Assembly: GCA_026004215.1 (NCBI GenBank) | Contig: BPIR01000002.1 | Coordinates: 485,844 to 549,843 of the forward strand | Reading direction: 5' to 3' | DNA: 64,000 bases | From: Candidatus Binatia bacterium | GTDB lineage: Bacteria > Desulfobacterota > Binatia > HRBIN30 | In this document: one piece after another, positions 1-7,865 of the stretch | Layout: the number at the start of each line of letters is the position of its first letter | Position numbering within the stretch: the first letter of the stretch is position 1 | The notes under the pieces: model-generated | What the model was told of the DNA's origin: nothing | The model's database searches: none | Seen by the model: only the letters and a program-made list of their open reading frames with translations | Program-made: the position numbers and the translations under genes

Positions 1-307
1 GCAACTCTTCCGGGGTCAGGCCAAATCGGTCCTGCGCAACCTTCCAGTGCTGGGTCCACTCGTAATCCGAACCCGTCACCCAGCCGATGCGCATGATCAC
101 GAGCTCGCGCAGTCGCGGATCGAGCATGGGATCGAACAGCAGGCACAGCAGCAAATCGCTCACGCACTTGGCCAGTCGCGGGCGGTGGAGCAGAACACGG
201 AAGATGTTGAGTTCCGCCAGCGGAACCGGGATGCCGACATCGGCGGCTTTTTGCCGAGCTTCTTCTACCGGTAGCAAAGGAACTCGCGGCAATGTGCGGT
301 CGGGCAT
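1..307 (-). CDS. carboxymuconolactone decarboxylase-family protein (5' part)
   Basis: The reading frame starts at the ATG on 305-307 and runs off the window, so only about the first 102 residues are seen. The N-terminus (MPDRTLPRVPLLP) and the stretch DPRLRELVIMRIGWV followed by YEWTQH match the AhpD/carboxymuconolactone decarboxylase fold, where the segment before the CxxxH-type active site is visible. The catalytic Cys pair itself lies outside the window or has been lost; at the usual first-Cys region I see VTGSDYEWTQH, which resembles the Cys-less subgroup. Members act as peroxidase-like or decarboxylase-like enzymes of uncertain substrate. It lies just downstream of the thioesterase and alcohol dehydrogenase genes on the same strand and is probably in their operon. 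Confidence 0.75.
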   Translation of the reverse strand, partial: MPDRTLPRVPLLPVEEARQKAADVGIPVPLAELNIFRVLLHRPRLAKCVSDLLLCLLFDPMLDPRLRELVIMRIGWVTGSDYEWTQHWKVAQDRFGLTPEEL

Positions 308-324
308 GATTCTGGCCCCTTTCC

Positions 325-1230
325 TCAGTCCACGACGATGCGGTAGGTTACCGAACCCGTGGCCACGACTCGCCCCGTAGGGACATCGCAAACAGTGACT
401 TCGTTCAAGAAGATTTCGTTATTGCGCCGGAGTGTACGGCCCATAGCCACAACATCCGCCCCCACTGCCGGCAGGTGATAGTTGAGGTGAATCCCTACGG
501 TGGAGGCTTTATAACGCAGATCGAGCCCGACCAGCGACCACGACGCCATCGCCCCCGTAGTATCCACGAGAGCGGCCACTGCGCCTTCATGCACCGCGCC
601 GTCGGAGTCCGCGACGTTGGGATGAAACGGCAAGCGCATGCGGGCACTACCGCCGTGCATGGATTCCACGGCAATACCCAACCGGGCAATGAATGGAACG
701 GCCGCAAGCGCACGTGCCAAAGGGGGCACCTCGCCTGCACCCCCGTCTACTGGCTGGTGGTGCACCTGCTGGCGCTCCCGCGCCGCGGGATTCTTGCGCG
801 TGTCGAAACACCGATACGTCACGAGCCCTTTCGCAATCCGCTTGCCCTCGTCGTTGCGCACAAGGACATCCACGTAAGTGATCTCCTTGCCGCGGCGCAA
901 AACCTCAGCCTCTGCAACGATGTCTTCGCCAATGGCCGCGGAAAGATAGACCACACTGAGGTCGAGCGTTCCCGCCTCCATGCCGGCTCGATCCTCGACC
1001 CCCGCTTGGGCGGCCAGGGCCCCGGCAAAATGGATCGCCGACGCGGCGACCCCGCCATGCAATGCCCGCCCAGGGTTGGAGTTTTCGTCCTTGTACGGAA
1101 CGCGCAGCCGCAAACGCTCCGGCTCCTGCGCCTCGAGAAGTAGCCCCAGCCGTACAGCGTACGGCGCCGCCAGAAGCCGCTCCGCCACCAAGCCCATCGT
1201 TCCCGCGACGCGGTTCGTCCCCTCGCTCAT
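325..1230 (-). CDS. tandem hotdog-fold (PaaI-like) acyl-CoA thioesterase
   Basis: About 301 residues holding two successive hotdog domains (roughly 20-150 and 165-300). Each carries the PaaI-family helix signature: NPGRALHGGVAASAIH in the first half and AVHEGAVAALVDTTGAMA in the second. Most PaaI proteins are single-domain homotetramers, so this is a fused double-hotdog form. The second half keeps the acidic residue in LVDTTG, while the first has the HGG motif, so the active site may be composite. The start is the ATG at 1230, which overlaps the stop of the upstream dehydrogenase as ATGA and indicates translational coupling. The family hydrolyses acyl-CoA thioesters; the substrate is not inferable. 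Confidence 0.8.
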   Translation of the reverse strand: MSEGTNRVAGTMGLVAERLLAAPYAVRLGLLLEAQEPERLRLRVPYKDENSNPGRALHGGVAASAIHFAGALAAQAGVEDRAGMEAGTLDLSVVYLSAAIGEDIVAEAEVLRRGKEITYVDVLVRNDEGKRIAKGLVTYRCFDTRKNPAARERQQVHHQPVDGGAGEVPPLARALAAVPFIARLGIAVESMHGGSARMRLPFHPNVADSDGAVHEGAVAALVDTTGAMASWSLVGLDLRYKASTVGIHLNYHLPAVGADVVAMGRTLRRNNEIFLNEVTVCDVPTGRVVATGSVTYRIVVD

Positions 1231-2315
1231 GGCACCAGACACGAGTGGATGCTGGACTGGCCAGGAATTTCCCCAGCCAGCGAACGAATCGCTTCTTCGG
1301 CGCGCTCCAAGGGGAAGTCGTGGGTGTGCATCTTCTCCAGGGGGACGCGCCCCGATTCAATCAACCGAATGGCGGATGCATACGCGCGACTGGTTACGCC
1401 GAAGGCCCCGCGGATGGTCACCTCCTTGATGACCGCCAAGTCGCTTACAAAGTTCGGTACAGCTTTGAATCCCTTCACCCCAGCCAGTACGATTCGCCCT
1501 CCGATCGCCACGTAGTGAAGGGCTTCGGCCACGGGTTCGGGAGAGTTTGCGGAAACCTCCACCACGACGTCCGCGCCGCGCCCGCCAGTGATTTCGTGCA
1601 CGCGCCGGTGCGCATCGTCTTCTTCGATGTTGATCGTATGATCCGCACCAAATTCCCTCGCCAAGGCGAGCTTCTGGGCATCGCGGGCAAGGCCGGTCAC
1701 AATGATGCAATCCGCACCGGCGGCGCGGGCGGCGATCACGCTGGCCAAGCCGCGCTGTCCGGGTCCGAGGATGAGTACCGTATCACCCGGACCTGTATGG
1801 GGAACTTCCACCGCCCAGCGAAACCCCGCACCGAGCGGATTGAACATCACGGCAATGTTGGCCGGAATATCCTTGCGAACCCGGTGCACGATCGAGAATG
1901 GGTCGAGGTACATATAGTCGGCGTACGCGCCCCATAGAGAAGGCGGCCGGGTAATGGGGATGTAGCCATGCGCGAACATCGTACCCCGACCACGGCACAC
2001 CTGGTACTGGCCGCTGCGACAGGCGTGACAGTGACCACAAGGAATCAATGGCTCTACAGCCACCCGATCTCCTACATCCACACCCCACCGTTTGGCCGCT
2101 CGGTCGCCAATTCTCTCGATGATTCCGAGTGGCTCGTGCCCAGGGATGACCGGCATGGGCACAGGCAATACCCCTGCGTACTGCTCGGCATCGCTCCCGC
2201 AAATGCCGCACGCTTCCACCCGAAGCAAGGCACTGTCATCGTCGATCTCGGGCAAAGGGAACTCGCGGAGCTCCAACTTTCGAGGTGCCGTTTGCACAAT
2301 TGCCCGCGCCCTCAT
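1227..2315 (-). CDS. zinc-dependent medium-chain alcohol/polyol dehydrogenase
   Basis: A 362-residue MDR-family protein. The catalytic zinc region CGICGSD and GHEPLG is near the N-terminus. A structural-zinc lobe with four Cys, CGHCHACRSGQYQVC, follows, and then a Rossmann glycine motif (GPGQRG) for NAD(P). These are hallmarks of the threonine/sorbitol dehydrogenase branch. I place the start at the ATG of MRARAIVQTAP because an AGGAG lies 7 bases upstream; an ATG 21 bases earlier is less likely. It is coupled by ATGA to the double-hotdog thioesterase, suggesting the two act on one acyl or alcohol catabolic route. The substrate is unknown. Confidence 0.88.
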   Translation of the reverse strand: MRARAIVQTAPRKLELREFPLPEIDDDSALLRVEACGICGSDAEQYAGVLPVPMPVIPGHEPLGIIERIGDRAAKRWGVDVGDRVAVEPLIPCGHCHACRSGQYQVCRGRGTMFAHGYIPITRPPSLWGAYADYMYLDPFSIVHRVRKDIPANIAVMFNPLGAGFRWAVEVPHTGPGDTVLILGPGQRGLASVIAARAAGADCIIVTGLARDAQKLALAREFGADHTINIEEDDAHRRVHEITGGRGADVVVEVSANSPEPVAEALHYVAIGGRIVLAGVKGFKAVPNFVSDLAVIKEVTIRGAFGVTSRAYASAIRLIESGRVPLEKMHTHDFPLERAEEAIRSLAGEIPGQSSIHSCLVP

Positions 2316-2665
2316 CGCGCGCTCCTGCATCCGCAATCACAAGGCGACCAGCGTGACGATACCGACACGGTCGCGACCCACTCCAATTTCGCGGGAGTCC
2401 CATCCCGACGATCCGGCGATTTCCCCGACAATGCGCAGAGACTTCTCGGCGAGTTCACCAACGCCCCTGATGCCCCACTAACGCTGCGTTGTCAATGGGC
2501 ATCGCTGTTTCGTAAAGTGAACGCACCGGACTTGCCTGCCCCGCGAGGCTCCGACGCAGCACCGCCAAGGGGCGTGATGCGATATCGCCTGTGCGCTCCT
2601 CATCGGGGAGGCCCTGCAGCAACCCCGGCTTGTACTATCCTCGGCCAGATCGGTACGAAGGCAGT
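2316..2665. other. 350-base intergenic region between divergent genes
   Basis: No convincing reading frame. It separates the minus-strand dehydrogenase from the plus-strand DUF2889 gene, so it should hold both promoters. A TACTAT box near 2632 could be a -10 for the DUF2889 gene, but no good -35 precedes it. A 20-base word at 2397-2416 recurs with one mismatch at 29379-29398, also between genes. I see no tRNA or riboswitch. Confidence 0.5.
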
Positions 2666-3223
2666 ATGCCGCGAGTTCAGGCGATTTATCATCGCACCAA
2701 GGAAGTCAACATCTATCCGCTTGCGGGCGAGCGTTTTCTCATCGAAGCGTTCCTACAGGATGAAGTGCACGACGTGCACGTGGAGGTCGAAGTACTGCAT
2801 CCCACGCTGGAAATCGTGGCCGCGCGGGCGGAAGTCCGAAATGGTCCGTTCACCAATATTTGCAACCTGACCCACACCAACATCGAGAAGCTGGTGGGCA
2901 TGCGCGTCGAACGAGGCTTCACCCTCGAGGCGCGCAAAGTCGTCGGCGGGGCTGCCGGCTGCCACCGCATTTCCGAACTAGTCGTGGAGATCGCTCAGGC
3001 TGCATATCAATTGCATTTTGTCCGCCTGTTCCAAAACGTCCCGCCCGAAGTACGCGAACAGGAGGACGACCCACCACGCCGCCACGCCTTCGTAATGGAG
3101 AACGTCCCGGGGATGCGCAACACGTGCTTTTCCTACAACGAGGAAAACCGCGAACTCATCCGGCAAGCCCGCCCGTTGCGCCTCCGCCGCCAGGATTTAC
3201 CCATACGCGAAGTGGACCAGTGA
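2666..3223 (+). CDS. DUF2889-family protein
   Basis: A 185-residue protein that starts MPRVQAIYHR. The order of motifs fits DUF2889: an N-terminal beta-rich segment (VHVEVEVLHPTLEIVAAR), GPFTNICN, IEKLVGMRVERGFT and VGGAAGCHRISELVVEIAQAAYQ. These proteins resemble short PilZ-free regulators or enzymes of unknown role. The conserved Cys in GCHRI and the Cys of MRNTCFSY are visible. An in-frame ATG 75 bases upstream exists, but the alignable region begins at 2666. It stands alone, with unrelated divergent and downstream neighbours. Function unknown. Confidence 0.72.
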   Translation: MPRVQAIYHRTKEVNIYPLAGERFLIEAFLQDEVHDVHVEVEVLHPTLEIVAARAEVRNGPFTNICNLTHTNIEKLVGMRVERGFTLEARKVVGGAAGCHRISELVVEIAQAAYQLHFVRLFQNVPPEVREQEDDPPRRHAFVMENVPGMRNTCFSYNEENRELIRQARPLRLRRQDLPIREVDQ

Positions 3224-3472
3224 AACTGTCGGGGGTCGGCGCAATCGTGCCCCAGAGAGCTTCTTGGCCCGCGATTTGCGCCTGTCACCGCGGCATGCGC
3301 CACGTCCCGGCCCGTGGCGGCGACTGAGTGAACCCAGCAATCCTGCCTTTGGGACAACGCCGGTGAACGGTGTCTCGTTGGAGACACGGTCGTGCCCCGC
3401 AAGTGTACCTAAAACAGCACAGCGCGAAGACCCGTGGCTTCGGCTTTCTCGATCCGGCACACCCTGCGGAAC

Positions 3473-3487
3473 TGGCACCGGAATTGC
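3473..3487 (+). promoter_or_regulatory. sigma-54 (-24/-12) promoter-like site
   Basis: The sequence TGGCACCGGAATTGC matches the RpoN consensus TGGCAC-N5-TTGC exactly, with the required GG-N10-GC spacing. It points to the right, into the hairpin-rich, gene-free region. A start near 3500 would read through the inverted repeats at 3669-3818. No protein-coding gene follows on this strand before mazG at 4232. The match could be chance, since one such 12-base motif is expected occasionally in a GC-rich window. Confidence 0.4.
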
Positions 3488-3668
3488 GGATTCACCGACT
3501 CACGATGCCACGGAACATGACCGACACGACCTCTCCCCTACGCATGGATGCCGACGCCCGTCATTCCCGCCTCTCCCGCTCGGTCGTGTTCCGGCATCGC
3601 AAAGAGACCTTGGTGAGTATTGCGCTGGCGTGCGAGCGACTCGACCCGCTCTTTGGCCGCGCAACCCG

Positions 3669-3707
3669 GTGCGGAAGATGGTCCCTCCCTTCCTCCATCT
3701 TCCGCAC
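3669..3707. repeat. perfect 13-base inverted repeat
   Basis: GTGCGGAAGATGG at 3669-3681 is followed after a 13-base pyrimidine-rich loop by its exact reverse complement at 3695-3707. A second stem (GAGAAGG 3722-3728 with CCTTCTC 752-758 of the same kilobase, enclosing GGCTG-CAAAC-CAGCC) and a third (GAGTGTT 3777-3783 with AACACTC 3812-3818) follow directly. No T-run follows, so this is not a classical intrinsic terminator. Confidence 0.7.
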
Positions 3708-3881
3708 TTCCCTCCCTGTACGAGAAGGCTGCAAACCAGCCCTTCGTGAAACCTTCTCTCTGGCCCCTCCGCGCTAGAGTGTTCCGGCCGTAAACCGCTC
3801 CACGCCAGGGAAACACTCCAGGTGCGGGAACGACTTTCGGACTCCCGATTTCTACTTGTGGTCCGCAAGCGGCTCCCGCGC

Positions 3882-4145
3882 CTAACTTTCTATGCTCGAC
3901 AGCAAGAGCTCGAGCTCACCGCTTTGCTCCAAGGCCGAAAGCTCGTCGTAGCCCCCGATGGATTTGCCGTCAATGAAAATCTGAGGCACCGTGCGGCGCC
4001 CAGTGGTTTCTACGAGCCAGATGCGCAGCGAGTCGTCACCGGTGACGTCCACTTCTTCGTAAGAAATCTGCTTCCGCTCCAGTAACCGCTTGGCGGCTAC
4101 GCAGTACGGGCAGTACGTCGTGGTGTAAATCACAACCCTCTTCAT
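3882..4145 (-). CDS. grxC: glutaredoxin 3-type (GrxC)
   Basis: An 87-residue thioredoxin-fold protein with a dithiol CPYC active site at residues 12-15. It has the cis-Pro glutathione-binding motif TVPQIFIDG and the GGYDEL helix, all standard for class I glutaredoxins. It reduces protein disulfides and glutathione mixed disulfides in the cytoplasm. The start is the ATG of MKRVVIYTTT; the in-frame extension upstream has no family similarity. It is divergent from mazG, with 86 bases between the two starts. Confidence 0.92.
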   Translation of the reverse strand: MKRVVIYTTTYCPYCVAAKRLLERKQISYEEVDVTGDDSLRIWLVETTGRRTVPQIFIDGKSIGGYDELSALEQSGELELLLSSIES

Positions 4146-4231
4146 TGCGCTATTCCCTAAAAGAGAGCCGAGGCCGGCACAACCGCGGCCTGCATGGCCC
4201 GCGCGGGCAGTTCCTGCTAGCCGCAAACGCC

Positions 4232-5044
4232 ATGAACCGTGCCGAGCAACTATTCGGGGAACTGGTGCGTATCATGGAGCGGTTGCGCGCACCGGGGGGC
4301 TGCCCGTGGGACCGTGCTCAGACGCACCAATCCATCAAGGCTTATCTGATCGAAGAAGCATACGAAGTGGCGGAAGCCATCGAGCAACAGGACTATGACG
4401 AACTCTGCAAAGAGCTCGGGGATGTGCTGCTCCAAGTCGTGTTTCATGCGCAAATGGCACGCGAGGCAGGAGCATTTACGGTGGAGGATGTTGTCGCCCG
4501 CATCAACGAAAAGATGATTCGGCGTCACCCCCACGTATTCGGCGACTCGAAAGCGGAAACACCCGACGAGGTGTTGCGCAATTGGGCTCGGATCAAAGCC
4601 GCAGAACGCCGCGCGGAAGACAAAGACCGCTCGGCGCTCGCCGGTGTGCCGCGCGGGCTGCCCGCTCTCCAACGGGCCCACAGGCTCGGTGAAAAAGCGG
4701 CACACGTAGGGTTCGACTGGAACGATGCGCGGGCGGTGCTCTCGAAAGTTCACGAGGAACTCGCCGAATTGGAGGCAGCCTTGCACAGCGAGTCGCACGA
4801 GCGCGCCGCCCAGGAGCTTGGAGATCTTCTCTTCGCTCTCGCTTCGCTCGCGCGCCACTTGCGCCTGCACGCTGAAGACGTGCTCCAACGGGCGAGCGAT
4901 CGCTTCGTCGCTCGTTTTCGGCGTGTAGAAGAAATGCTCGCTGCCCGTGGCATGGATCCGCACGCGGTCTCCCCCGAAGTGTGGGACGAACTGTGGGAGG
5001 AAGCCAAAGCCAGCGAACGCTCGGCTCCCCGCGATGGCGGCTGA
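4232..5044 (+). CDS. mazG: nucleoside triphosphate pyrophosphohydrolase MazG
   Basis: A 270-residue protein with two MazG domains in tandem, as in E. coli MazG (263 residues). The first domain carries the metal-binding EExxE-type motif LIEEAYEVAEAIE and KELGDVLLQVVFHA, and the signature CPWDRAQTHQSIK sits at residues 22-34. The second domain has a weaker EELAELEAA and QELGDLLFALASL. It hydrolyses NTPs and dNTPs to monophosphates and pyrophosphate. The start is taken at MNRAEQLFGELV because family similarity begins there; the upstream 29 codons overlap the grxC leader. No strong ribosome-binding site is visible. Confidence 0.92.
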   Translation: MNRAEQLFGELVRIMERLRAPGGCPWDRAQTHQSIKAYLIEEAYEVAEAIEQQDYDELCKELGDVLLQVVFHAQMAREAGAFTVEDVVARINEKMIRRHPHVFGDSKAETPDEVLRNWARIKAAERRAEDKDRSALAGVPRGLPALQRAHRLGEKAAHVGFDWNDARAVLSKVHEELAELEAALHSESHERAAQELGDLLFALASLARHLRLHAEDVLQRASDRFVARFRRVEEMLAARGMDPHAVSPEVWDELWEEAKASERSAPRDGG

Positions 5045-5136
5045 ACGCAAGGCGATTTGCGGCTCCCGCGGATGCGCCGTCGTGGACGTCACCCTTCGCG
5101 GTGCGATCCCCTCAGGCCCAGCATGCTGCAGAAGCT

Positions 5137-6789
5137 TCAGGCCGGGGCTCGCTGGCGCTCGGGATTCATGCGCTCCCGGACGAGCTCCCACATACGCCGC
5201 GTTTCTCCTCCGCCCAGCGTCGTGTGCGCGAAAGCAAAGGTCGTGACACCGGCCACCACACACACACCCAACCAGCCCGCACGCCACCATAAGGGCTCAG
5301 TGCCACTCCACGTCAGCCGCGCTTGCAACCACCAAACCGGCACTGCCAAGGCTGCGGAGGCCAACACATCTCGGGTGCAATGGGGCAGCAACCGAGCCAG
5401 CCCGAGCGGGCCCAGCTTGCGCCGCAGTAAGATGACCAGCAAGCTCAAGTTCACGGCAGCAGCGAGGGAAGTTGCCAGGGCCAAACCAGCGTGTCGCAAA
5501 TCGGCCACGTGCATGTACGAAGTCAGCACGGCCAGAAGGTGCAACACGGAGGACTGCCCAGCCTCCACCGGTCCCATCAAACTCAAACTAAAGAGCACAT
5601 TGGTCAGAAAGGCCGCTGCCGCAGTCCAGACGGGTGTGCGCGTGTCTTGTAAGGCGTAAAACGCCGGCACGACGACCCGCAACACCGCCACCGGCCACAG
5701 CCCGACGGCAAACGCCGTGAGCGCAACTGCCGTATTCCAGGCTTCGTTCGCAGAAAACGCCCCGCGTTGGAACAGCACCGACACAATGGGGTAGGCAAGC
5801 ACAGCCAGACCGGCAGTTGCTGGAGCCACGATGAAACTCGTGGAGCGAATCGCGAAGCGCAAGCTCGTGCGAATTCCTTCCCAGTCCTGCCGAGCCGCTA
5901 GCGTGGAGAAACTAGGCAGTGCGGCTGTACCCAACGCCACAGCGAACAGCCCGAGCGGAAACTCGAACACGCGGTCCGCATACCACAAGTACGACACGCT
6001 TCCTGGGGGCAAAGCGGAGGCGAGCACGGTGTCCACCAATAAGTTGATCTGGTAAACGGCGGCCCCAAACACCGTCGGGAGGAGCAACCGGCCTGCACGC
6101 TTCACGGCCTCGTGCTGCGGTTCCCATCGGGGCACCAACACGATCCCCAAGCGTGCGAGCGAAAGCACCTGCAACACCAACTGCAACAATCCTCCCGCTA
6201 ACACGCCGTACGCGAGAGCTTGCACCGGCGGGCTGACCCACGGGCTCGCCGCCGCCCCCGCAATCATGGCCAGGTTGAGAAAAATGGGTGACATGGCGGG
6301 CGCGGCAAAATGCCGCAACGAGTTCAAAATGCCCGAACACAGTGCCACCAAACTCACCAGTGCAATGTAAGGAAAGGTCCAGCGCGTCAGACTTACAGTG
6401 AGCGCGAACTTTTCCGGATCGGTCGCAAACCCAGGGGCGAACAAGCGCGTGAGCGGCTCGGCAAAGACAATTCCGAGCACGGCGAGAGCGCTAACGACCA
6501 AAGCCAGCACAGTAGCCACCACACGCGCGGCGTGTACGGCATCGCGGTGCGGCCGTTGCGTCCAGTATTCCGTGAAAATCGGGATGAACGCTGTGCTCAT
6601 GGCTCCCTCAGCGACGAAACGGCGCAACAAGTTCGGGATGCGAAAGGCTACGAAAAACGCATCGGCCGCCAAGCCCGTGCCGAAAAAGTAACCCACGGTG
6701 GCGTCGCGCACGAGGCCAGCGATCCGGCTGAGGAAGGTGAAAAGGGCCACGAGCCCAGCCGCACGCGCGATTGCGCGATTCTCGCTCAT
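5137..6789 (-). CDS. murJ: lipid II flippase MurJ (MviN)
   Basis: A 550-residue, roughly 14-helix membrane protein of the MOP flippase superfamily. The N-terminus (TFLSRIAGLVRDATVGYFFGTG) and the following DAFFVAFRIPNLLRRF segment are the MurJ signatures with the conserved Arg residues. RHFAAPAMSPIFLNLAMI in the middle is also typical. It flips lipid II across the inner membrane for peptidoglycan synthesis. It lies divergent to rpsT, an arrangement common in proteobacteria. The gap of 92 bases to mazG is convergent. Confidence 0.95.
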   Translation of the reverse strand: MSENRAIARAAGLVALFTFLSRIAGLVRDATVGYFFGTGLAADAFFVAFRIPNLLRRFVAEGAMSTAFIPIFTEYWTQRPHRDAVHAARVVATVLALVVSALAVLGIVFAEPLTRLFAPGFATDPEKFALTVSLTRWTFPYIALVSLVALCSGILNSLRHFAAPAMSPIFLNLAMIAGAAASPWVSPPVQALAYGVLAGGLLQLVLQVLSLARLGIVLVPRWEPQHEAVKRAGRLLLPTVFGAAVYQINLLVDTVLASALPPGSVSYLWYADRVFEFPLGLFAVALGTAALPSFSTLAARQDWEGIRTSLRFAIRSTSFIVAPATAGLAVLAYPIVSVLFQRGAFSANEAWNTAVALTAFAVGLWPVAVLRVVVPAFYALQDTRTPVWTAAAAFLTNVLFSLSLMGPVEAGQSSVLHLLAVLTSYMHVADLRHAGLALATSLAAAVNLSLLVILLRRKLGPLGLARLLPHCTRDVLASAALAVPVWWLQARLTWSGTEPLWWRAGWLGVCVVAGVTTFAFAHTTLGGGETRRMWELVRERMNPERQRAPA

Positions 6790-6901
6790 GTCAACGCCCT
6801 GCTTGCCCCTGACCCCTACTGCATTGGGCAGTCGCTTGCCGGTTGACGGTTCTCTGCCGGAGCGCTAGCCAAGTGCGACCTACGATCAGGAGGAGCATTT
6901 C

Positions 6902-7177
6902 GTGGCCTTACGTCACAAGTCAGCCATCAAGCGTCATCGGCAATCCTTGAAGCGTTATGCGCGCAACAAGGCAATTCGCACGCGCGTGCGCCATGTGCTG
7001 CGCGAGCTGCGCGAAACGATCGCCAAGAAGGAAGTCGCTGCGGCCGAAGAAAAGTTGCGTTTGGCCGTGAAGACGCTGACCAAGGCCGTCTCCAAAGGTG
7101 TGCTGCACCGCAACAACGCATCGCGCCGCATTTCGCGCCTGAGCCAGCAGGTGGCGCAACTCAAGTCGGCCGCTTGA
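6902..7177 (+). CDS. rpsT: 30S ribosomal protein S20
   Basis: A 91-residue, strongly basic helical protein. It starts at a GTG preceded at a good distance by CAGGAGGAG, which decides the start. The N-terminal ALRHKSAIKRHRQSLKR and the central ALRHNNASRRISRL-like HRNNASRRISRLSQQ are diagnostic of S20. It binds 16S rRNA early in 30S assembly. It is transcribed away from murJ and convergent with lptE, with 49 bases between stops. Confidence 0.96.
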   Translation: MALRHKSAIKRHRQSLKRYARNKAIRTRVRHVLRELRETIAKKEVAAAEEKLRLAVKTLTKAVSKGVLHRNNASRRISRLSQQVAQLKSAA

Positions 7178-7226
7178 ACTCCGAAAAAGCGCGCACGGCA
7201 TTACCGTATCCCTTCTCCCGCCACAC

Positions 7227-7865
7227 CTAGAAATCTTCCACCATGGCATTGTAGGCGTCGCGGGCCAGGTCTTGGGCAAGGCGCTGCAACAGGATGCGCC
7301 TTTCGCTCTCCGCCAGTTGCACGTTAACGGCTTCCCGGTCCGCGGCCGCTTGTGGATTCCACTGGGGGTCGCGAAGATTTTTGGCGTCCAGCGGCTGGAG
7401 TTGGAATGCGGCCGCACTCGTTACGACTACGTTGGGGCTCGTTGCGTATTCCCCCACGACCCGCAGCCCGTCGCCGCGCCACAACACCTTCCCGTCGCTG
7501 CGGCGCTGAAGAGCCAGGTCCACGACAACCGCGACCTCGTATTGCACCGCCTGATCGCGGCTGTTGAAGGCGACCGGCCTCCAAGAAAGGCTCCGCACCT
7601 TGCCCGTAATGACCGCGTCGCTTTCCGCTGGATCGGTCACCCACAGCAGTTGCCGTCGCAAGGCGATCTCCCGTTCCAGCGCAAATGCGAGCACTTGTTC
7701 CCAGCCATGCTCGGCGGAAGCATTTTCGATCTTGCCGACGGAAATCTTGCGCACATCCGCGGGCAAGTGAATCACGGTGCCGGCGAGATGATAACCGCAG
7801 CTGCCGAGCAACACGGCCACAATCAGAATTCCAGAGGAACGGGCATACGCAGTGCTGCGCGTCAT
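7227..7865 (-). CDS. lptE: LPS-assembly lipoprotein LptE
   Basis: A 212-residue lipoprotein with a short hydrophobic leader ending in a lipobox (VLLGSC), followed by GYHLAGT, the usual start of mature LptE. The body fits the LptE fold, with NxTxE-like VGKIENASAEHGWE and RVVGEY. It partners LptD in the outer membrane to insert lipopolysaccharide. The ATG at 7865 overlaps the leuS stop as ATGA. leuS-lptE adjacency is standard; holA, often next, is absent here. A longer frame upstream is a leuS shadow. Confidence 0.88.
   Translation of the reverse strand: MTRSTAYARSSGILIVAVLLGSCGYHLAGTVIHLPADVRKISVGKIENASAEHGWEQVLAFALEREIALRRQLLWVTDPAESDAVITGKVRSLSWRPVAFNSRDQAVQYEVAVVVDLALQRRSDGKVLWRGDGLRVVGEYATSPNVVVTSAAAFQLQPLDAKNLRDPQWNPQAAADREAVNVQLAESERRILLQRLAQDLARDAYNAMVEDF

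Larger units (their letters stand above)
3224..3881. other. 658-base gene-free region with hairpins and a sigma-54-like site
   Basis: None of the reading frames here looks like a protein, and all overlap each other in several frames. The region holds a 7-base-pair hairpin at 3370-3387, a sigma-54-like box at 3473-3487 and three consecutive inverted repeats between 3669 and 3818, one with a perfect 13-base stem. This density of pairing without coding potential suggests a structured RNA or regulatory element. I tried to match RNase P RNA, SRP RNA, tmRNA and 6S RNA by their conserved cores and found none. Confidence 0.5.

Noticed and set aside
3538..3816. A 92-codon minus-strand frame in the gene-free region
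   Set aside because: It covers the inverted repeats, has no ribosome-binding site and no recognisable motif.
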